DNA of 64,000 nt from positions 1,612,001-1,676,000 of the forward strand of contig CM022374.1 of the NCBI GenBank assembly GCA_011800155.1, read 5' to 3'. Origin of the DNA: Flammulina velutipes. Taxonomy: Eukaryota; Basidiomycota; Agaricomycetes; Agaricales; Physalacriaceae. Shown here piece after piece: positions 58,827 through 64,000 of the stretch. Both the position numbers and the translations under genes were made by a program. How positions within the stretch are numbered: the stretch's first letter is position 1; each line of letters starts with the position of its first letter. The notes beneath the pieces were generated by a model that saw only the letters and a program-made list of their open reading frames with translations, made no database searches and was not told the origin of the DNA.

Positions 58827-58934
58827 TCCCGTCAGTCAAGGCGGGAAGGGAAAATATAAGCCCTAACCCTAACACGGCGACCATACAAGGCAATCTATTC
58901 AAACTCCGCCGCATGTACTTAAACCACGACCGTC
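58827..58934. promoter_or_regulatory. 108-bp divergent promoter BipA / SPT7 with a telobox
   Basis: Both genes must be driven from this short gap. It contains CCCTAACCCTAA at 58861-58872, two exact fungal telomere repeats (TTAGGGTTAGGG on the BipA strand). An AATATAAG TATA-like run lies beside it (58853-58860). Such teloboxes are known binding sites of Myb-type Tbf1/Teb1 factors in yeasts. Confidence 0.7.
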
Positions 58935-61175
58935 ATGAATGTGCGTCTCCTTCCCCGCCCACTTTGTCGCTCACTCTAATCATGCTTTCCCGCAGAATCT
59001 GCTGCGTACGCTCACGCAGACGAGCATCACTGGCGAGCTCAGGCTATTGCTAACCACCGTCAAGGATGGACGGGCAAGTCGCATTCACCTGGCCTCGGAG
59101 TGCATCCAACTTAACTTTTCGTCTCTAGTCGGGCGACAAGACAGAGCCATTCTTTGAGGCACTAGAGAATGTGCTAAATGAGCTCAGGACGGTCACCCTA
59201 GTGCGTTCTATCACTTGTACTCTCAATCCAGCGCTCATTCGTCTAGGACAACCACGATGCAGAGGCATTCCTCAAACCCGTGGCCAAATCCGAGTTTCCT
59301 GACTACTATCAAGGTGCGTCTCACTCCGACGCGCACATCTCGCGTCTGACACGCAGCAGTCATATTGGACCCCATGGATTTCCAAACAATGCAGAAACGA
59401 TGCAAGGCCAAGTCTTACCGCACCAAAGCAGAGTTCAATGCCGACCTGGAGAAGATCTGGCGAAACTGCTATACCTACAACGCCATCGAAGGTCACCATC
59501 TGCACAAATGCGTTGAACGGTTAAAACTCAAAGCCCAACGTCTTCTCGCCAACGTCACCGACCGCAAGGAACGCTCGGATCCACATATCCCCATGCCTAA
59601 GCAACAACCTCAAAAGCTAAAGCTCAGCCTCTCCCCGTTGAAGAGTGGACCGAGCACCTTTGAGGACATGCCGGCCATTGTCCGTACCCCGGAAGGCATG
59701 GCCAAGTTTGCAAGACTAGATGCAGGACTATCCGCAAGCGAAGAGGAGGGCGAGCGACCACGAAAGCGCGTCAAGCTGGATGAGGATGCAGAGAACGATT
59801 CTTGGTGGACTATGGTCCGAGAGCCAGATATAATGGCCAACGGAATTCCTCCCACCTTCAAGTCAAAACCGAGGCGAAAGAAGAGAAAGCCTCCGAACCC
59901 CAACGCAGGCGGAGGTTTGCTAAAGATCATGAACGCTAACATCCGGACGATGAAACGGGTGAGGCGAACGCACGCGAAATTTTCTGCCATGAACGAAGAT
60001 GTTGCCGACGAAGAGGATGTTGATCCCGACGCCGACGAAATAGAGGATGATCCTTGGCCGGTATACGGACAAGTCGACGAACAAAATGCGAATCGATGTT
60101 TAAATTGGATGGATAGAAAGGTGCTGGAACATGCCGGCTTTCAAGGTTCGTCTTGTCTGTGAGCACAAGGCTAAATACTGACTCGATGATTGCTAGGGAC
60201 TTCACGGGGGGCATTAGACGTACTGGCTGGAGTCACGGCAGAATACTTTAATAACGTCGGCCGGACAATCAAGTTTCTAAGTGATAAACACGGACATACT
60301 ATGAGTGCAGAGGTACGAGCCATTGAGTCTTTAACAGTTCATCAGATCTTCATGCATCGCAGGAAATCATTCTTCATACACTATTTGAAAGCGGTGTCAC
60401 CCGAATACAGGATCTTGAGAGATACGTGAAGGAAGACGTTGAACGTTATGGCGCACGACTGGGCGACCTCGAAAGAAAGCTCGTGGGAGCGTATAGGGAG
60501 GCCGCATCTGGTGGTATCGAAATGGATGACGAGGCTATGTTCGAGGACGACGATGAGGACGAAGCAGGCGTCTTAGCACTGTGAGTGCCATATTCTGAAA
60601 TTCTTAACAATGCTGACGGCCTCCATAGTGGCGACTTTTCGGATACCCTTGGTATAGACTATCTTGGCCTGCGCGAACTAGGTATCGCCGACGAACTGGG
60701 AATCACCAACTTGACTATACCAAAGAAGCTGCTGAGAGGCAAGCGACGCTTGAACCCAGCGAATGCGCCAACGCGACCCGTTACCCCGCCTCCGCCATAC
60801 CCGCCTCCTCCGCCGTTTATCCCTCTCACGACGAAACGAATAGACGAACAAATCGGTCTTCTTCAGAGTGTTTATCGGTCGAAACTCGGACCTTCGTATC
60901 CAATGCTTATGGACCCGTCTGGAAACCCCATCAACAATTCCTCTCAAGACCTCGAGATTTTAGACGACTCTCCAGCTCCTGGACAGGTCCGAATGGGTCC
61001 GTTGGGACAAATCGTGGGCGCGCTTGCCAAGGGTGGTGTATCTGCGCCGAAGAAGTCTAGTAGCGACAAGAAGAAGACTTTGGGTGGTGGTTCCGCGACG
61101 TCCGGGAGTACGAAGAAGAAGAAACTTTTGGAGGCTGTCGCGGCGCAGCAGGGTGTGATTGTGGCGAAGGGATAG
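58935..61175 (+). CDS. SPT7: SAGA complex subunit SPT7 (bromodomain)
   Basis: SPT7 is a scaffold of the SAGA histone-acetyltransferase complex. The first exon is only ATGAAT (58935-58940), spliced to LLRTLTQTSITGEL; the join was deduced from GTGCGT...CCGCAG. The bromodomain shows FLKPVAKSEFPDYYQ and ILDPMDFQTMQKRCKAKSY, with RNCYTYNAIEGHHLH holding the acetyl-lysine Asn. A middle region with DENDSWWTMV-like text follows. The bromo-associated histone-fold part has GALDVLAGVTAEYFNNVGRT. Then comes DTLGIDYLGLRELGIADELG, characteristic of the SPT7/SUPT7L C-region. The end is Lys/Gly-rich. It stops with TAG at 61173-61175. Confidence 0.9.
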
Positions 61176-61422
61176 TAGAAGTTGTTGTACTGATTTATTG
61201 TACTTATCTCTGTGTGGATGCTCTCATTGCATTATTATACTTATTATACACTGCGTTATACAGAAGAAGATTCGACTGGATTGAATGCTTACTCAGTTAG
61301 CGCGTGTTGACATTACTCAAAGACTAATCAATGGATACATGAGCGGTGTGCATCACCAAATGATATTTGGCAAAATAGCAAGCTTGAAGTAGATACATTG
61401 TACATTGTCAGTACTACTTAAA
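61176..61422. other. Convergent 3' gap
   Basis: AT-rich sequence between SPT7 and the TPR gene; no gene or repeat recognised. Confidence 0.4.
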
Positions 61423-63328
61423 TCAAGCCTTCCTGATCTGATACCTATCCCACCCAGGCAGCGCGATATTCTCCCTCCTGAGCATCTGGATCTCCCTCTC
61501 CCTATCCGTCAACTCAGTCTTCATAGTCATCGTCAACTTCTGCTTCCCCTTCCCCGTCGTCTCCCGATGATGCTCCCACAGCGGAATATCAGTCGTCGGC
61601 AATATCGAAATCTTGATCTTCGCATTATCATTCGCACTCCTCGCAAACGGAGGGACTTTCGCCGTCTTGGGTTTCGCAATCCCAAGATGCTGGAACATGT
61701 GTTCCAAGTGCTGTTGGTCGGATGAAGAGGAGGCCGGTATTGGAGGTGAGTTGTCGGGCGGTAGTAGAGAGAGTAGCTCAGATATTGCGTCGTGATTGCT
61801 GGGTTGAAAGCGCAAGATGGCTCGAAGGTCTGGATTGTTGATTAAGAGTTCATCGGTAGATGGGCGAGAGCTGAAGGTGTACCTTTGATAGCCTCTTCGG
61901 TTTTGCCCAGCCCTTGACGAGCACGAGCACGACGAAATAGGCCTTTACTACTCCGGTGTTGGCTAAGAGCCTTTGTACATGCCTCTTCCGCTTCGATCCA
62001 CCTACACCTTAGCGTCAACGACAATAACAGAAAAGAAGTCAAGTCACAACTTACTTGCTCAACTTGAGGTATGCAGCCGCAAGGTTGAGCTGATAATGTG
62101 GCAGCTCCGGTTCAATTTGATGTGCGAGCTCATAATATTCGACCGCATTTTCGAATGAGCCGCGTCGGAAAGCAGCATTCCCTCTCTCCTTTTCGTGCTC
62201 TGCTCGTAGAAAGCGCCATTCCATCACATCCCCGATAGTCATGGAGGGATCCTGACCCTCTTCCAAATCCGCGGGATCCATCCCCCGGAAATCAGACTCG
62301 AGCTCCCATATGTCTTCCTCCTCCTCCGTTTCCCAGCCAAAGACCCCGTTTCCACGACCGTCCCATTCCCTATGCTTACCCTTCCCATTCCGAATGCTGC
62401 TCTCCGACTCGTGCTCTCGCAAAGTCTTCTCGCACACATCACCGAGGTGGTCCGTGGAACACCCGCAATCACACCACTTGTTCGAGAGTTTGTCGCGTAA
62501 GCTTTGGCCATATCCGCGTATGTCGAATTCTCTACCGACCTTCCAGAGCGTCTGTACCACCTTGTCGTAGCCCAGGCGGACTTTTAGACGCCAATCATTT
62601 TCCTCTCGCCATTCGAATGGGACCTGACTCCATCGTGAATATTTAGTTTGACACGCCTCTTCGAGTGCGTGTTGACCGGATTCGTAGCTGCTAAGATGTG
62701 GAGGTTTAGATAGCATGGGCGGGGACATGGCTTCCAATGCAGTTAAGTGAGCTTTAACGCCAGACATATGAGGGACGAGGCGCACGGAGTGCAGCCCCTT
62801 CTTGTGACATATAGGGACATTATTTGAGATGGCCTAGAGGGGATGTATGAGTTAGGTAGATGTATGAAGATTAGGAAGCTGACATACAAAGTGTCTGAGG
62901 GCAGTGTATGACCAGAGCAAACTTCTGGTCGCGATCCGTTCGCCAGCTTGGCGAAGGTCCATGCCAATAACAGTGCGAAAGAAGTCCTTTATTTCCTCAG
63001 AGTCTGCATTGAAGGCTGCCCATCCTGGGCCAGTAAGGGTTACGCATTTCATAACAAAAGTCGGAAGATAGACCAGTGAGATGTGGTGTAGTCGCGTTGA
63101 GAAGAGTCGGGCAATATCCTGTTCGTATCGGAGGAGAAGGATACGTGAAATAGCACGTTCCAAGTCAGAAACGGCGGACATGGCCTGGGTGACGCTGCGG
63201 TCACCGTGTGGATTGGGTGCTCCGTGCCGGTGTGAGTGTTTTTGGCTGGCATTTCCACTAGCTTTCTTCGTGCTCTTTCCTGGCGCGTTTGCAGGACGCT
63301 TTTTAACGTGTGAATACTTCGCAGGCAT
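61423..63328 (-). CDS. TPR-repeat protein, unknown role
   Basis: It starts at ATG 63328 with a Lys-rich leader (MPAKYSHVKKRPANAPGKST). A ~350-residue region without a known fold follows, containing a Cys cluster (KWCDCGCSTDHLGDVCEKT). Three tetratricopeptide repeats come next (HEKERGNAAFRRGSFENAVE, LPHYQLNLAAAYLKLS, WIEAEEACTKALSQHRSS, GLFRRARARQGLGKTEEAIK). This is the RNAAFK-like clamp pattern of Hsp70/Hsp90 co-chaperones. The C-terminal tail has HLEHMFQHLGIAKP and ends LPGWDRYQIRKA. Carboxylate-clamp binding to chaperones is possible (inference). Introns are at about 61829-61880, about 62004-62055 and about 62830-62885. Confidence 0.75.
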
Positions 63329-63614
63329 AGTTCGTTCTGATTAAAAGTTGAAGAAACGAGACAAGGAAAGATGAGACAAGCGCACAATATAATGAAGTTA
63401 TCCTTTCCTAGGCTGCGCGGTGAAAAAAATAACCAAGAAAACGCTTCTGTTCCCCCAATTTAACCAGAAATAACGAAGAGAGAGTAAGCCAGCAGTTTGA
63501 CGGATGATGGTGGTAGGAAACAGAAATAATTAAAGTCTCGATCAATGCACAATCGCGCTTTGTCCGGACCGTTAGTTGTCCGACCCGTAAGTACTTTCAA
63601 TTCCAAGTACATTC

Positions 63615-64000
63615 TCAAACTACGACTCGAGGTGCCTGGTGTAACCTATCTGGATACGTTTCCCAATCTATAACTACTTTTCTTTGCCCTCGGAGACCTA
63701 CTAGACAATCCCTGGCTATCCATCGTGTCAATGTCTTCAAGTACTGGGACCCATACCTATACGCCTCTGGTGTTACAGTCACCAACCTCAGGTTCGCAAA
63801 CTTTGGCTGGCACAGTGCTGCGTCTAGTCTCTTCCAGCATTCTGGGACCCTCTCCGGCCATTTTGGGTCCTCGTAAAGGGATGACAAGGTGGGTTGAATG
63901 TTCAACGTTATAGTGCTTGTGTACGACGCCACTGGCATCTGCTCGAAAACCTGGGCCCACCACGCAATATGATCTTCACCATGCTCCAGTGTCGTGTACT
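63615..64000 (-). CDS. F-box-like protein, C-terminal part (5' end beyond window)
   Basis: The open frame enters from the right edge (HIAWWAQVFEQMPVASY) and runs through YEDPKWPERVPECWKRLDAA and LRLVTVTPEAYRYGSQYLKT to a TGA at 63615. The C-W-x-x-L-D-x-A-L pattern followed by a beta strand and a terminal helix resembles C-termini of the many basidiomycete F-box/LRR proteins. The F-box itself would lie outside the window, so the call is tentative. Confidence 0.5.
   Translation of the reverse strand, partial: YTTLEHGEDHIAWWAQVFEQMPVASYTSTITLNIQPTLSSLYEDPKWPERVPECWKRLDAALCQPKFANLRLVTVTPEAYRYGSQYLKTLTRWIARDCLVGLRGQRKVVIDWETYPDRLHQAPRVVV

Noticed and set aside
1..64000. tRNA genes, rRNA, CRISPR arrays, operons, ribosome-binding sites
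   Set aside because: No cloverleaf with a GTTC-type T arm, no regular spaced repeats, and the spliced eukaryotic gene structure rules out prokaryotic features.

Overview
The window is nuclear DNA of a filamentous basidiomycete, most likely an Agaricomycete. The evidence is dense genes on both strands, many GT-AG introns of about 48-60 nt, very small exons, a basidiomycete-type sesquiterpene synthase beside P450s, a fungal OPT transporter, an RNAi-type RNA-dependent RNA polymerase, and several proteins of families I know mainly from mushrooms. I see no tRNA, rRNA, CRISPR array or intact transposon. Exon joins were made by eye. CDS spans run from start to stop codon and include introns.

Layout. 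1-18.7 kb is mostly conserved housekeeping: urea carboxylase C-terminal part (+), FAN1 nuclease (-), NEDD1-like WD40 protein (+), a small membrane protein (-), OTU1 deubiquitinase (+), AP endonuclease (-), TAH18 diflavin reductase (+), a small unknown (-), POP4/Rpp29 (-) and an unknown protein with an RELGH motif (-). 19.0-25.5 kb is a compact sesquiterpenoid gene cluster: P450 (-), P450 (+) and terpene synthase (+). 26.6-34 kb holds a TDP2-like phosphodiesterase, a ketopantoate-reductase-like enzyme, a glutathione transferase and a secreted GH28 pectinase. 34-38.5 kb is the RdRP. 39.8-46.2 kb holds TFIIE-alpha and an oligopeptide transporter. 46.8-50 kb holds a seven-helix membrane protein and a decayed second copy of it. 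50-64 kb holds a large unknown membrane protein, an MFS transporter, mitochondrial BipA/TypA, SPT7, a TPR protein and the edge of an F-box-like gene.

How they fit together. The only obvious functional group is the terpene cluster: the synthase would make the hydrocarbon skeleton and the two P450s would oxidise it. The three DNA-repair-type nucleases (FAN1, AP endonuclease, TDP2-like) are scattered and look coincidental. Several gene pairs share short divergent promoters: FAN1/NEDD1 136 bp, BipA/SPT7 108 bp, and the two P450s 479 bp.

The most interesting signals are these. (1) Micro-exons of 14, 5 and 12 nt carry the catalytic motifs of three unrelated genes (P450, GH28, RdRP). (2) The octamer TGTGGCGC recurs at least 13 times, mainly between genes. 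(3) A telomere-repeat motif sits in the BipA/SPT7 promoter.
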